NCBI GenBank assembly: GCA_965221205.1
Contig: OZ244870.1
Location: 2,666,001-2,730,000 of the forward strand
DNA from: CBDFMG01 sp965221205 [NCBI: bacterium]
GTDB taxonomy: Bacteria; SM23-31
Direction of reading: 5' to 3'
DNA length: 64,000 nt
Below, piece after piece: positions 41,043-50,358 of this stretch (within the stretch, counting starts at the first letter, position 1; each line of letters starts with the position of its first letter). A program made the translations under genes and the position numbers. Under the pieces are notes generated by a model that did no database searches, was not told the DNA's origin, and worked only from the letters and a program-made list of their open reading frames with translations.

Positions 41043-41930
41043 ATGGAAACAGTAGCACAAAAAGAAGTCAAAACCAGAGATATTGTTGTTGATCCGGATT
41101 GGTGCCCCGGCTGCGGTGATTTTGGTGTTTTGAAGGGTTTGAAGAAAGGCTCTATAGATCATGAATTGCAGGAAATTGAGCCGCATAATTTGTTCGTTGC
41201 TTCCGGGATCGGGTGTTCTTCAAATCTGCCAGGATTCATTAATGCATATGGTGTACACGGATTGCACGGAAGATCCCTCCCGCTCGCAACGGGTGTAAAA
41301 ATTGCCAATGAGAAAATGAATGTCGTGATAACCGGTGGAGACGGTGATGGATACGGTATCGGAGTAGGGCATTTTATCCATTCCATGCGGAGAAATCTCG
41401 ATCTCACGTATGTCGTTATGAACAATCAGATTTACGGACTGACAACGGGACAGGCTTCCGCGACATCACCTCTCGGCCTTAAAACAAAATCGACTCCTCA
41501 AGGAAACCAGGAAAAAGAACTCAATCCTCTGGCACTTGCACTTGTATCGGGTGCCACGTTTGTCGCCCGTGCTTATTCCGGACAGGTGAAGCAATTGTCT
41601 TCAATAATTAGTCAGGCTATCAAGCACCGCGGTTTTTCGATCATCGACGTTTACAGTCCATGCGTTACGTACTACAACACCTATGATGTATTTAAAAAAA
41701 TTATCTACAAGATCGACGATGAGAAACCGGACCGGGACCTTACCGATTTCAATGCCGCAATGAATATCGTGAATACTTCCGAAGAGCGGATACCTATCGG
41801 GATATTCTATCAGGTAAATCAATCAATATATGAGGAATCCGACCCGGTTCTCAAACGGGGACCTCTCGTAGACCAGTCAATAGGCTTGTCGAAAGATACA
41901 TTTGAAAAACTTCTCGCGGAGACAATGTAG
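41043..41930 (+). CDS. korB: 2-oxoacid:ferredoxin oxidoreductase, beta subunit
   Basis: Thiamine-diphosphate-binding beta subunit, 295 residues. The start has DWCPGCGDFGVLKGL with cluster cysteines; the TPP motif is TGGDGDGYGIGVGHFIHSMRRN followed by MNNQIYGLTTGQASATSP. It lacks a separate ferredoxin domain, as usual for KorB. It pairs with the upstream fused alpha subunit to form the enzyme, with electrons going to ferredoxin. Intact and normal in length. Confidence 0.95.
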   Translation: METVAQKEVKTRDIVVDPDWCPGCGDFGVLKGLKKGSIDHELQEIEPHNLFVASGIGCSSNLPGFINAYGVHGLHGRSLPLATGVKIANEKMNVVITGGDGDGYGIGVGHFIHSMRRNLDLTYVVMNNQIYGLTTGQASATSPLGLKTKSTPQGNQEKELNPLALALVSGATFVARAYSGQVKQLSSIISQAIKHRGFSIIDVYSPCVTYYNTYDVFKKIIYKIDDEKPDRDLTDFNAAMNIVNTSEERIPIGIFYQVNQSIYEESDPVLKRGPLVDQSIGLSKDTFEKLLAETM

Positions 41931-42120
41931 ACTAGTCGGATACAGGAAAAAACGCTCCATATCGAGAGGAGAGTATTCCCGCATTCAATAACATCATTCC
42001 ATACTCACCTGGTATACAATACCGTCTTGATGAGAATGATCAGAAGCCAACCCCGGATGTCGTGAGTGCTGTGGGTTGCAGCACCTCGCCCATCCCCCGA
42101 CACAATAGAGGAGAATCTGT

Positions 42121-42906
42121 ATGGAGACAGCATGGTGGAAAGCCTTGGACAAGGAAGAGGGAAGTCGCCCTCGGTGCGTTCTGCTTGTCAACGGGACTGC
42201 TGCTGCGGACCGATTGACCGCCCTCGTCGACCTTCCGGATATGACGGTGTCATCGAACGACTTCTGGATGCCTCGTGGCAAACCGGTCTGGAAGGACAAG
42301 GGGTGGAACAAGATACCCGCGGCGGAGGCGCGGCTTGACCGCGATACCGGCTTCGTAGCGCCCGAAGTGCAGCGACAGCTTTGCAACTGGTGGCTTGAGG
42401 TCGTGCCCAGAGCGAACACGCCGAACTGGGACTTGGCATCCACATGCAAGATCGAGGGAAGAAAAGGGCTGCTCTTAGTGGAAGCCAAGGCCCACTCAAA
42501 CGAGTTGTCAAATAATGCCAAGGAGCGGCCCAGCACGGAGAACGGGAGGAAGAACCACGAGCGGATCGGTTCGGCAATCAAGCAGGCGAATGCCGGTCTT
42601 GGGCGCGCCACTGGAGGGTCCTGGGGACTATCGAGAGACGACCACTATCAGCTTGCCAATCGTTTCGCATGGTCCTGGAAACTGGCACTGCTAGAGGTAC
42701 CGGTCGTTCTGGTGTATCTCGGGTTCCTGAACGCCCAGGAAATGCCTGCGCCGTTCAAGTCGGAGGGCGATTGGACGCATGCGTTGAAGGGCCACGCCCA
42801 GGGCGTCGTGGACGATTCTTGCTGGGAAAAACGAATAGAGGTGAACGGCACGCCTTTCTGGCCGCTGATCCGTACTATCGACTTGACGTTCCCACCGGAT
42901 GTCTAG
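42121..42906 (+). CDS. Uncharacterised protein with a PD-(D/E)XK-like motif
   Basis: Protein of 261 residues, distinctly GC-rich (near 58% by eye) against an AT-rich neighbourhood, so probably acquired. ATG with GAGGAG about 7 bases upstream. The central region contains Asp104 (NWDLAST), then LLLVEAKAH with Glu121-x-Lys123, a D...ExK arrangement like the PD-(D/E)XK nuclease core. The rest (FWPLIRTIDLTFPPD at the end) matches nothing I can name. It could be a nuclease-fold protein of a defence or mobile module, but there is no partner methylase beside it. Function not assigned. Confidence 0.6.
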   Translation: METAWWKALDKEEGSRPRCVLLVNGTAAADRLTALVDLPDMTVSSNDFWMPRGKPVWKDKGWNKIPAAEARLDRDTGFVAPEVQRQLCNWWLEVVPRANTPNWDLASTCKIEGRKGLLLVEAKAHSNELSNNAKERPSTENGRKNHERIGSAIKQANAGLGRATGGSWGLSRDDHYQLANRFAWSWKLALLEVPVVLVYLGFLNAQEMPAPFKSEGDWTHALKGHAQGVVDDSCWEKRIEVNGTPFWPLIRTIDLTFPPDV

Positions 42907-43032
42907 CCATTCTTAGCGGGCTGATCGCCATTGGTGCAAATTCGTGAGCATGGCTAGGCAACTCGATAAAAACTATTAGATTTCAGAATCAATTTTCCCC
43001 CGGAAAAACAATTATATAGATCGAAAACTAAT

Positions 43033-43078
43033 CACCGCAGCAAAATTCAAAGATCTGTTTTTTAGCGGTGCTGCGGTG
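43033..43078. terminator. Inverted repeat between convergent genes
   Basis: CACCGCAGCA (43033-43042) and TGCTGCGGTG (43069-43078) form a perfect 10-bp GC-rich stem around a 26-base loop that contains a T-run. It lies between the ends of the convergent 42121 gene and the M14 peptidase gene, directly abutting the latter's stop, so a shared bidirectional terminator is likely. The long loop is unusual. Confidence 0.5.
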
Positions 43079-44797
43079 CTATTGTATTATAATTGTCTTT
43101 TCATCCCGGCCGGCCTTAGGAGCCCAGGCCTCGACCGACACCGTGAGAGGTTGAGAACCTGCCGCTTTGATCGTCCAGACAACGGTCTTCGTTGGCACCT
43201 CCTCACCGTGAGACCATTGGCTGATAACCGTAAGCCGGCCAGGGAGATGTCCGGCATTTATGACAGGCTCCCCTTCCACTACCGCACCACCGGTAACGTG
43301 AATGCTTGCGTTGACTGGATTATCGCGTCTGATCTTTATTGCATTTTGCGTGACATACGTTGCCAGAAATCCTCTGTTTTGAAGCGTGGCTTCAATACGA
43401 TACGTGCCGCCGGCAATTGACTCTGATGTCAAATCCGTAATGCGCAGCAGTGGTGAGCGGTCTGCAATGTGGCGCAGTAAATCGTATTGCCACTCGGAGT
43501 GCATTCTGGCTGTTTCGTCAAGAGCCGCAGGAATACCGCGCGAACCTCCGATCTCAACTGCACCAAGCACCGGATGAGTATAGGGTTGCCATGGTGAGAA
43601 AAACTGACCCCCCTTTTCCTCCTGGTGCCAGCGGTCAATTTCGTCCGGACGAATAAAACCATCGTTGTTGTAATCCGGAGCCGACCCCTCAACCTCAGGC
43701 GAAATGCTGTGGATACCGACGTCCATGTAAGCCCAATCGTTCGAGAACCCGGTTATGCGCCATCTCTCATTCACGATCGTACCTTCACCATGCAGTTCTG
43801 ATGGATCGGGCCGGCGTGAATTGAAATTCCAACTCATATAGTTCGTCTGCATAATACCACCGTCACTCAGTGCTGCCCAGATAGCGCCAATGCGTACATA
43901 GAAATCATTGTCTTCAAGTGGCATAAAGTCGTCGGGATGGTTCATTGGCGGACGAACCATATAGCTCTTGGCACCACCGCCTGAGTGGATATTGTAGGCA
44001 AAGAAGATGTTTCGGTGCGAAGTAATGAAATCCGCGACAGCACGCACCTCAGACCGCGAGAAAGGATAAGGACCGGCACCCCCTTCGCGAGATTCCCATT
44101 CCGCAGACCAGTTCCGGTTGAAGTCCGTGTCCTCACGATCACCCGTTAAATCGTTGCGTTCTCTCCTCTCTCGCACCAGCGGACTCTGTCCGGGACGTAT
44201 GACACCCGGCCCTTCAATATAGTATCGATATCCCCTCGTCACTGATTCATCTTTTACACGCATCCGGGTAATATACCCGTCTCCGTCTATGTCCCTTCCG
44301 ATATGCTCCTCCGGTTTATAACCTTTCCATGCCGGTTGACGAGTAAGCATCCGCTCCCCGCCATCGGCATCGAATACCGGCAGCACATAAAAAGTGCGGG
44401 TGTCAATAAGACGGGTTGCATCCGGGCTTTTACCATATTCAAAAAGGAGCCGTTCAATAAAGTACGACAGGTAAATGCGTCCGGTTTCCTCACCCATGTG
44501 CATGTTACCGTCCATCCACAGTGCCGGTTTCGATTCACCAGGTCCTGTGGCCTCGTTTGTTAGCTCTATCACCATCAACTCACGCCCTGCACCAGTCTTG
44601 CCGATGACGTGTGTGCGGGCAAGCTTCGGGTACTTCCGAGCCAGTTCCTGGAGACGAGCGTTTACCTCCGCATGCAGCGGATAAGGCCAGCGCCCGAAAT
44701 CAAATGAAAAACCGCGAATCGGCTCCGAACGTAACTGGCCGAATACGTCCGCAGAAACAAGCTGCAGCAATACAACAATAACCATGAAGTAACGCAC
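43079..44797 (-). CDS. Secreted M14-family zinc carboxypeptidase
   Basis: Exported metallocarboxypeptidase of 572 residues. A signal peptide (MRYFMVIVVLLQLVSADVFG) leads into the M14 domain. Zinc ligands are His100 and Glu103 (NMHMGEE, equal to the usual HxxE), and a later His in NIHSGGG near 270; the catalytic Glu is in ISPEVEG near 363. Residues after about 420 form a beta-rich domain with immunoglobulin-like spacing. The start is GTG at 44797 with a strong AAGGAGG 7 bases upstream. Cleavage of C-terminal residues from exogenous peptides is inferred. Confidence 0.88.
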   Translation of the reverse strand: MRYFMVIVVLLQLVSADVFGQLRSEPIRGFSFDFGRWPYPLHAEVNARLQELARKYPKLARTHVIGKTGAGRELMVIELTNEATGPGESKPALWMDGNMHMGEETGRIYLSYFIERLLFEYGKSPDATRLIDTRTFYVLPVFDADGGERMLTRQPAWKGYKPEEHIGRDIDGDGYITRMRVKDESVTRGYRYYIEGPGVIRPGQSPLVRERRERNDLTGDREDTDFNRNWSAEWESREGGAGPYPFSRSEVRAVADFITSHRNIFFAYNIHSGGGAKSYMVRPPMNHPDDFMPLEDNDFYVRIGAIWAALSDGGIMQTNYMSWNFNSRRPDPSELHGEGTIVNERWRITGFSNDWAYMDVGIHSISPEVEGSAPDYNNDGFIRPDEIDRWHQEEKGGQFFSPWQPYTHPVLGAVEIGGSRGIPAALDETARMHSEWQYDLLRHIADRSPLLRITDLTSESIAGGTYRIEATLQNRGFLATYVTQNAIKIRRDNPVNASIHVTGGAVVEGEPVINAGHLPGRLTVISQWSHGEEVPTKTVVWTIKAAGSQPLTVSVEAWAPKAGRDEKTIIIQ

Positions 44798-44979
44798 GTG
44801 GTATCCTCCTTACCTTGCATGAAAGAGACCTCCTGACCAGGACGTGTACCTTGGTGGATGTTCTCTCATGATTTACTGATATTCCCCGAAAATTATGATG
44901 TAAATGGCACGATATACATGCCGCCATTACGGGTGTTTTCTACTTCTCGAATACGCATTGCAGCTGCGTGGATTATTAA

Positions 44980-45054
44980 GCGTTCTTAAGCAGCCTGTTT
45001 TCGGATTTTCATACATTCCACTTTGAAAATCGACATATTCTCGGATTAGTGCTG
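44980..45054 (-). repeat. 75-bp dispersed repeat, copy B
   Basis: Same-orientation partner of the sequence at 37420-37494, ungapped over 75 bases and best over 45001-45054. It contains an ATG and a similar opening peptide (M-S-I-F-K-V-E) on the minus strand, ending soon after in TAA. It lies 183 bases upstream of the M14 peptidase start. Confidence 0.6.
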
Positions 45055-45660
45055 CTATGCATCAAAAAAATTGCGCAGTGTACAAAGATATGTGCCCTCA
45101 CAAATGATCTATGGGATGCCACCGCCCAATCCATCGAAGCCTTCAACCCCGGGGAATGTCAAAACTTCTTCGCTGCCGCAGGATATGATCAGCACTAAAT
45201 TGAATCTGCCCTGGAGCATTTCCCCGTATCGCTGCGTCATATACGAGGCCCACTCAGGGTCCGGCGCGTGTTAGCACACCAACGGAAGAACGTCCTCTAC
45301 GTGAACACCGACGAAGTGCCCCGGCTTCACCAGCTTGCCCTATACATCATGAATGTCGGAACCGAGCGACCGCAACTCCAGCGACGTCACCCGACCCATG
45401 AATTCGCTGTTCACCGCCGGCGCGATGTACAGGAGAGAAACGACATCCGTTTCCATCTCGTGCTCACGCTCCCCGGGTAAGTGCTGACCAACATCTATTC
45501 TGTTGGTCGTTCCAAGTACCATCGCACTCCATACTGGCGCATATAACCTGTTTAACACCTCCGTCTTGAGGAACCGCGGGATACGTGTTATCTATCGTAC
45601 CTTTCGGCGTGGCTGTTCGCACTTCAGGAATTGCCCCTTACACTCTCGTCGCCACCTTAT
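45055..45660 (-). pseudogene. Degenerate coding remnant, unidentified
   Basis: Minus-strand text reads in pieces like an eroded protein gene: a C-terminal piece near 45300-45090 with GSEEVLTFPGVEGFDGLGGG, a middle piece near 45558-45340 (72 codons) and an upstream piece near 45660-45560 with NTYPAVPQDGG. Stops and frame changes separate them. I do not recognise the family. GC is higher than the surrounding DNA. Confidence 0.35.
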
Positions 45661-45724
45661 TGCCCTTTGGCGTCCTTAGTCATGCAGAGAACCCGCTGCG
45701 CAGCCGGCCCGCCGCCGTCTGCCC

Positions 45725-46117
45725 TCAACCACGGCGTGCCAGCCACCACCATGTGCCCCAGACCGGCAGGCTGAGCACCGCCGCATAGACGGCGATCGCA
45801 ATCGGTCCGAGCAGCCCCGCCACCAGCGAAGCCGCCACGGTAACGGCACCCAGCCCGATGCCCGCGACCCAGGCAAGACGTCTGTAATGCAACCGCCACA
45901 GCCGCCGGCAAGCCAACGCCAGCGGCAGCCCGCAGGGCGCAACCACCAGCAATCCCGCCCCCGCCGCCAGCAGCACCTCTAACCACGCGCCGCCGCCGGA
46001 TACGTCTCCCGGCCCAGGTAAGAAACGCACTACCGCCGTCGCCAGGACCCCGGCCGGCAGCCACAGCAGCGCCAGCGCCCAGAACCCGCGCCGCCCGGTG
46101 ATTTCCCGTTCTTCCAT
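45725..46117 (-). CDS. Very GC-rich small membrane protein, four helices
   Basis: Protein of about 130 residues with four predicted membrane helices (LALLWLPAGVLATAVV, LLAAGAGLLVVAPCGLPLAL, AWVAGIGLGAVTVAASLVAGLLG, AIAVYAAVLSLPVWGTWW). The start ATG at 46117 has AAGGA upstream. Base composition is close to 70% GC, unlike anything nearby, with codons ending mostly in G or C, so it is a recent import from a GC-rich source. An overlapping frame with alanine/glycine-rich text was rejected as a composition artefact. No family recognised. Confidence 0.55.
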   Translation of the reverse strand: MEEREITGRRGFWALALLWLPAGVLATAVVRFLPGPGDVSGGGAWLEVLLAAGAGLLVVAPCGLPLALACRRLWRLHYRRLAWVAGIGLGAVTVAASLVAGLLGPIAIAVYAAVLSLPVWGTWWWLARRG

Positions 46118-46322
46118 ATAGTGTCCTTCCATATAATGTCAATAGTAATAATTTTTTCAGAAATATTGTCGGAGGATTATTATAGTGTCGAACTCTTGTC
46201 TGAATTTAATGATACGTCGTGCGACCTGATCGTGATTTCTCCATCTCATGAGGATCATATAAATTGATACTCCCGGCGACGTATGCTGAGTGAACCGCGC
46301 ACGTTACGCTTATTGAGCAATC

Positions 46323-47678
46323 TTAAAGATGCCATGGACTGCGCATTGCACCGCCGAGCATTCTCGCTGCAGCAGTATCTGCGATAATTTCTTCGGTTTC
46401 CGGATTAAAACGGATCTTTCTACCCAGAAGCATTGAAATCTGTCCCAAATGACCTACAGTGGAGGAGCGTTGTGCAATTTCACTCGGTGCTAACGTCTCT
46501 GCCCGTGACGTGACGCAATCCAAAAAATTACGTACATGACCCTGCTCCACGCTATCTCCCAAAGAACTTGCCTGATGGAGATGAATTTCATCGGGACTGA
46601 ATCTTTCACGAAGCAGCGACGTGGGATTGGTGTCAATTTTTCCACGGGCAACAAAAACCCAGCCATCCTCACCAATCCATTTTACACCTTCGAGAATATC
46701 GGCGCTTCCAGCTGAATCAGGCATACCGGCACCGAGTATGATCATTTCAACACCATTGGCATACTTCGTTTTTATTCTATAGTGATTGAAACAGTTATAC
46801 AAAGAGGATTCTGGTTTCTTACCTGTTCCTTCGACCTCAACGGGACCGGTATAGTCAAGCCCCAGCCCCAAGTGAGCGATATCGACATCGTGATTGACCG
46901 TGTTCATTAACTGGCCGCCGCCGTATTCACGGATCCACCGCCAATGGTAATGTACCCTTGCAGATATATAATCAGAATAAGGAGCAGGACCGAGCCAAAA
47001 ATCGTAATCGAGTTCTTTCGGCGGTTTTGTTACTGTTTGCGATTCATTACCCCTTATCTCGTATTCTCCGGGTAATCCCACTTCAACAGTATGTACTTTG
47101 CCGATGCGGCCGTTAAGAACCAATTCACAGGCAAACCGATAGTTTGCCTGGGACCGTTGCCAGCTGCCAGTCTGCATGATACAGCCATACCGTTTTACGG
47201 CATCACATATGGCACGGCCCTCCAGCAGAGAATGTGCAAGCGGTTTTTCGCAATAAATATCCTTTCCGGCCTTAGCAGCGGTAATAGCAGGAATAGCATG
47301 CCAGTGGTCCGGAGTGGTAACCGTTACGACGTCGATATCATCACGTGCGACCAGCTCACGAAAATCGCCATATGTTGCACAGTCGTTATTCCCGTACCGT
47401 TCATCGACAATTTTTTTTGCTCTCTGAAGATGATGTGCGTCGACATCGCAGACCGCAACGACACGAGCATCCGATTCAAACAGAAATGATCTCATGTCCA
47501 CTAAACCCATCCCGCCCATTCCGATGCAGCCAACGGTAATTCTGTCGCTGGGAAGAACAATACCGGTTCTACCCAGAACAGATGTTGGGACAATAGAGGG
47601 AAACCCCATCCCCACTACAGCTGCGCCTGCTGAATATTTCATAAACTGTCTTCGGTCCATTCCCGTTTTTTGGGGCAT
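46323..47678 (-). CDS. Tat-exported Gfo/Idh/MocA-family oxidoreductase
   Basis: NAD(P)-dependent sugar or polyol oxidoreductase family, 451 residues, with a twin-arginine signal (MDRRQFMKYSAGAAVVG). The Rossmann motif is VGCIGMGGMG, the EKP motif carrying the catalytic Lys is CEKPLAHS near 145, and the C-terminal alpha/beta domain ends in a conserved region (FNPETEEI). It diverges from the ThuA gene cluster on the other strand; such genes often occur together in carbohydrate-degrading bacteria. Periplasmic location and an NAD cofactor bound before export are inferred. Substrate unknown. Confidence 0.92.
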   Translation of the reverse strand: MPQKTGMDRRQFMKYSAGAAVVGMGFPSIVPTSVLGRTGIVLPSDRITVGCIGMGGMGLVDMRSFLFESDARVVAVCDVDAHHLQRAKKIVDERYGNNDCATYGDFRELVARDDIDVVTVTTPDHWHAIPAITAAKAGKDIYCEKPLAHSLLEGRAICDAVKRYGCIMQTGSWQRSQANYRFACELVLNGRIGKVHTVEVGLPGEYEIRGNESQTVTKPPKELDYDFWLGPAPYSDYISARVHYHWRWIREYGGGQLMNTVNHDVDIAHLGLGLDYTGPVEVEGTGKKPESSLYNCFNHYRIKTKYANGVEMIILGAGMPDSAGSADILEGVKWIGEDGWVFVARGKIDTNPTSLLRERFSPDEIHLHQASSLGDSVEQGHVRNFLDCVTSRAETLAPSEIAQRSSTVGHLGQISMLLGRKIRFNPETEEIIADTAAARMLGGAMRSPWHL

Positions 47679-48489
47679 CGTATTACTCCTTGGTATCAGC
47701 GACTCATTTCATTACTACTCTCAAAAACGGCTCATCTAAAAAGGATTATTCAAAGTATACGAATTAGTTGTTAATTTTTAAAGACAAATTTACAGGAAAT
47801 TATCCGTTCGGTTTTAAAAAATATGCTGCCGGAACAGTTCGGTTTTCATACTTTTACATAATAAGCATAAAATATTAAATACTTTGACAATCGGATATAA
47901 TGGTAACACAACCATAAGACCGTATTGAGAAAAAAATGCTTGTAATTGTACTGATTTCTTTTTATTCTTTTTTTTAGTAGAGATGTTGCTGAGTAAAACA
48001 TATGCCAAATGTATGCTGGCCTCTCCACCAGTAGCCTCTCACCGAAGATCCTTGTATAAAATATAGAGTACGATTATCAGTAAACGGCACATTTCCTGGA
48101 TTTTTGAACCCTTGGATTTGATTCCCGGCAGGCAATTGCATCATTTGTTTCTGCCGTTATACAAAAAACCTTTAGAAAAACTTCAGTTCCAATTTCCAAT
48201 AAGGATGACAATAAGCAGTACTCTTTACGAACATCTAAAGTATAATTTTCTTTCCATCATAGACTGTGCATCGGACGAATTCCAGATGGTCGATGCCATA
48301 ACAGGCGCAGCACGTTTGACGGTACATAAAAGAAGTATCATGGGATTTCGCAGCGAAAAATAATCAATAGTATAACGTTGTCAAAGTTCCGGTCTGTAGT
48401 GTAATCGACACCATAGTGAGCCGCAGTGGCCAATGTGCAGGCAATAAATTTTTCTGTTAATTTCTATCAAATTTCAAAGGAGGAAATAA
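47679..48489 (+). other. Intergenic region between divergent genes
   Basis: Holds the presumed promoters of the Gfo/Idh/MocA gene (minus) and the ThuA cluster (plus), but I cannot pick out clear -35/-10 boxes. An 83-codon plus frame at 48112-48363 ends with DAITGAARLTV and has no ribosome site; I do not support it as a gene, though it may be a relic. The 5' end of the next gene has a strong GGAGG. Confidence 0.5.
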
Positions 48490-50190
48490 ATGATGAAAAA
48501 ATTGTCCTCACTGCTCTTTACGATTTTATTGTGCTGCTCTTTCCTGATTACATGCGGTCAATCCGACAGTCAATCCGATAGTCAATCCGACAGTCAATCC
48601 GATCCGTTCAAGATTGTATTTATATCCGGTTCCAATGAGTATTTTTCAGATATATCACTCAATGATTACAAAAACTATCTTGAAGAGACTGTCGAGAATG
48701 TTCAGGTCACGATGCTCCAGGCGGACGGCGAAATAAATTTTAAAGGTGAATATTCCAATCTCCAGGGGCTTGAAGCGCTTGATGATTGTGATGTGCTGTT
48801 ACTGTTTACACGCCGTATTACGATTGATGGAGAACAGCTGGACGCTGTGAAACAATATATAACGACCGGCGGGCCGCTGCTTGCAATCCGGACTGCAAGC
48901 CACGGACTTCAGAACTGGTTGGAATTTGACAAGCTCGTTCTTGGTGGAAACTATAACGATCATTATGACGGAGCTCCTGAACAATCGGTACGAGATGAAG
49001 ATGGGAACCGTATTCCCGATCCGGCAGGTGTTATCACAGGATTTACTCAGAGAATCAAGATTGAACCGGGTGCGGAGAATCATCCCGTGTTGCAAGGTAT
49101 TAAAAATTTCAATTCACGGTACAGCCTGTACAAAACAGGGCCTGTGGCACCCGATGTTCAGGTATTAATGACTGGTTCTATACCAAATAAAGCTATGGCG
49201 GAACAAGACGGCCGGTTAATCTATTATAACAGAGATTATGACATATCGGAACCTTCGGTATGGACGCGGACATATAATGGCGCTCGAATCAGTTATATTG
49301 CAATAGGCGGGCTTCAGGATTGGAAAAGTTCAATGTACAAAAAGCTGGTTACCAATGCCCTTTTCTGGGCTGGTGAACGTGAACCAGAGTATAAAGAGAG
49401 ACCTGAACCGAAACAAAGACCAATGCCGACAGGCGAAATGAACCTGGTTATGAGAAGCCGTGAAGAGGTCACGAACGGAAACGACACCTGGCAGGAACTG
49501 GAACTGGAAAAGAATTGGAACATTGCCGAGACGGCAATAATAATTTGTGATATGTGGGATCAACACTGGTGCTCGGGTTCATCGAAGCGAGTCAGGGAAA
49601 TAGCTGTTAAGATGAATCCCGTCCTGCAGCAGGCACGGGATAAAGGTATTCAAATAATTCACGCTCCGAGTGGAACTATGAGCTTTTACGCTGACTGGCC
49701 CCAAAGAATGCGAATGATACATGCACCGGATGTTCCAAAACCTTCTCCGCTCATTCCAGATAGCCTTTCGGATGATTTTTCTGATCATCCCAAACCTATT
49801 GAAGATGAAGATGAATGTGAGGTCGACGGCGATATTGGCTATGGCGCATGGACACGTCAAATATCTCTTATCGATATCGGCGAGTACGACGGTATCTCGG
49901 ACAGCGGGATTGAAACGTATAACTTTTACCAGCAGCAAGGCATCAAAAATCTCATTGTTATGGGTGTGCATACCAATTATTGTATTCTGACGCGTTCCTT
50001 CACGTTACGACAAATGACAGCCTGGGGAATGAAGTGCGTCCTGGTGCGTGATTTGACCGATTCGATGTATGACCCTGGAAATTATCCCTATGTCACGCAT
50101 GACGAAGGCACACAGTTAATGGTTGAATATATCGAGAAATACTGGGCCCCCTCGATACTGAGTGAAGACCTTGTTGCTGCACTGAATTAG
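48490..50190 (+). CDS. Lipoprotein with ThuA and isochorismatase-like domains
   Basis: Protein of 566 residues. A lipoprotein signal ends in LITC (Cys22), so it is likely anchored to a membrane. A short Ser-Asp-Gln linker is encoded by a 12-bp tandem repeat. Residues about 40-295 form a ThuA-like domain (trehalose-utilisation/glutamine amidotransferase-like; VFISGSNEYF, LLFTRRITIDGEQLDAVKQYI, HPVLQGI). Residues about 340-560 form a cysteine-hydrolase domain with an Asp in IICDMWDQHWC and a nucleophile-like Cys in GVHTNYCIL. ATG with GGAGG. The two domains normally occur as separate proteins. Substrate unknown; carbohydrate or amide hydrolysis is possible. Confidence 0.85.
   Translation: MMKKLSSLLFTILLCCSFLITCGQSDSQSDSQSDSQSDPFKIVFISGSNEYFSDISLNDYKNYLEETVENVQVTMLQADGEINFKGEYSNLQGLEALDDCDVLLLFTRRITIDGEQLDAVKQYITTGGPLLAIRTASHGLQNWLEFDKLVLGGNYNDHYDGAPEQSVRDEDGNRIPDPAGVITGFTQRIKIEPGAENHPVLQGIKNFNSRYSLYKTGPVAPDVQVLMTGSIPNKAMAEQDGRLIYYNRDYDISEPSVWTRTYNGARISYIAIGGLQDWKSSMYKKLVTNALFWAGEREPEYKERPEPKQRPMPTGEMNLVMRSREEVTNGNDTWQELELEKNWNIAETAIIICDMWDQHWCSGSSKRVREIAVKMNPVLQQARDKGIQIIHAPSGTMSFYADWPQRMRMIHAPDVPKPSPLIPDSLSDDFSDHPKPIEDEDECEVDGDIGYGAWTRQISLIDIGEYDGISDSGIETYNFYQQQGIKNLIVMGVHTNYCILTRSFTLRQMTAWGMKCVLVRDLTDSMYDPGNYPYVTHDEGTQLMVEYIEKYWAPSILSEDLVAALN
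48557..48603 (+). repeat. 12-bp tandem repeat coding a Ser-Asp-Gln linker
   Basis: Nearly four copies of GTCAATCCGACA (T for C in the second) directly after the lipoprotein cysteine codon. They encode SDSQ units. The repeat number could vary by slippage without changing the frame, altering only linker length. Confidence 0.85.
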
Positions 50191-50358
50191 AACACGTTTA
50201 ATAGTTTTTTAGATAAAATGGTGTAATGAGTTATTAAACCTCTCAACGTGGATAGTATAGATTGTATCTATCGTATAAGCATATTTAATCTTTAACGAAC
50301 ACACTTATTTTTCAAATTCTATTTTTTGTCAAGATGTTCATTAATCGAGGTGCACATT

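Noticed and set aside
42188-42611. Minus-strand frames opposite the PD-(D/E)XK-like gene
   Set aside because: Antisense of GC-rich coding DNA; Ser/Arg/Pro-rich text without motifs.
45657-46142. Alternative minus frame of 161 codons over the GC-rich membrane gene
   Set aside because: Its text is an Ala/Gly/Arg-rich string typical of an off-frame reading in GC-rich DNA, while the other frame gives four clean membrane helices and a ribosome site.
48112-48363. 83-codon plus-strand frame upstream of the ThuA cluster
   Set aside because: No ribosome site, no motif I can place, and it lies in the divergent promoter region.
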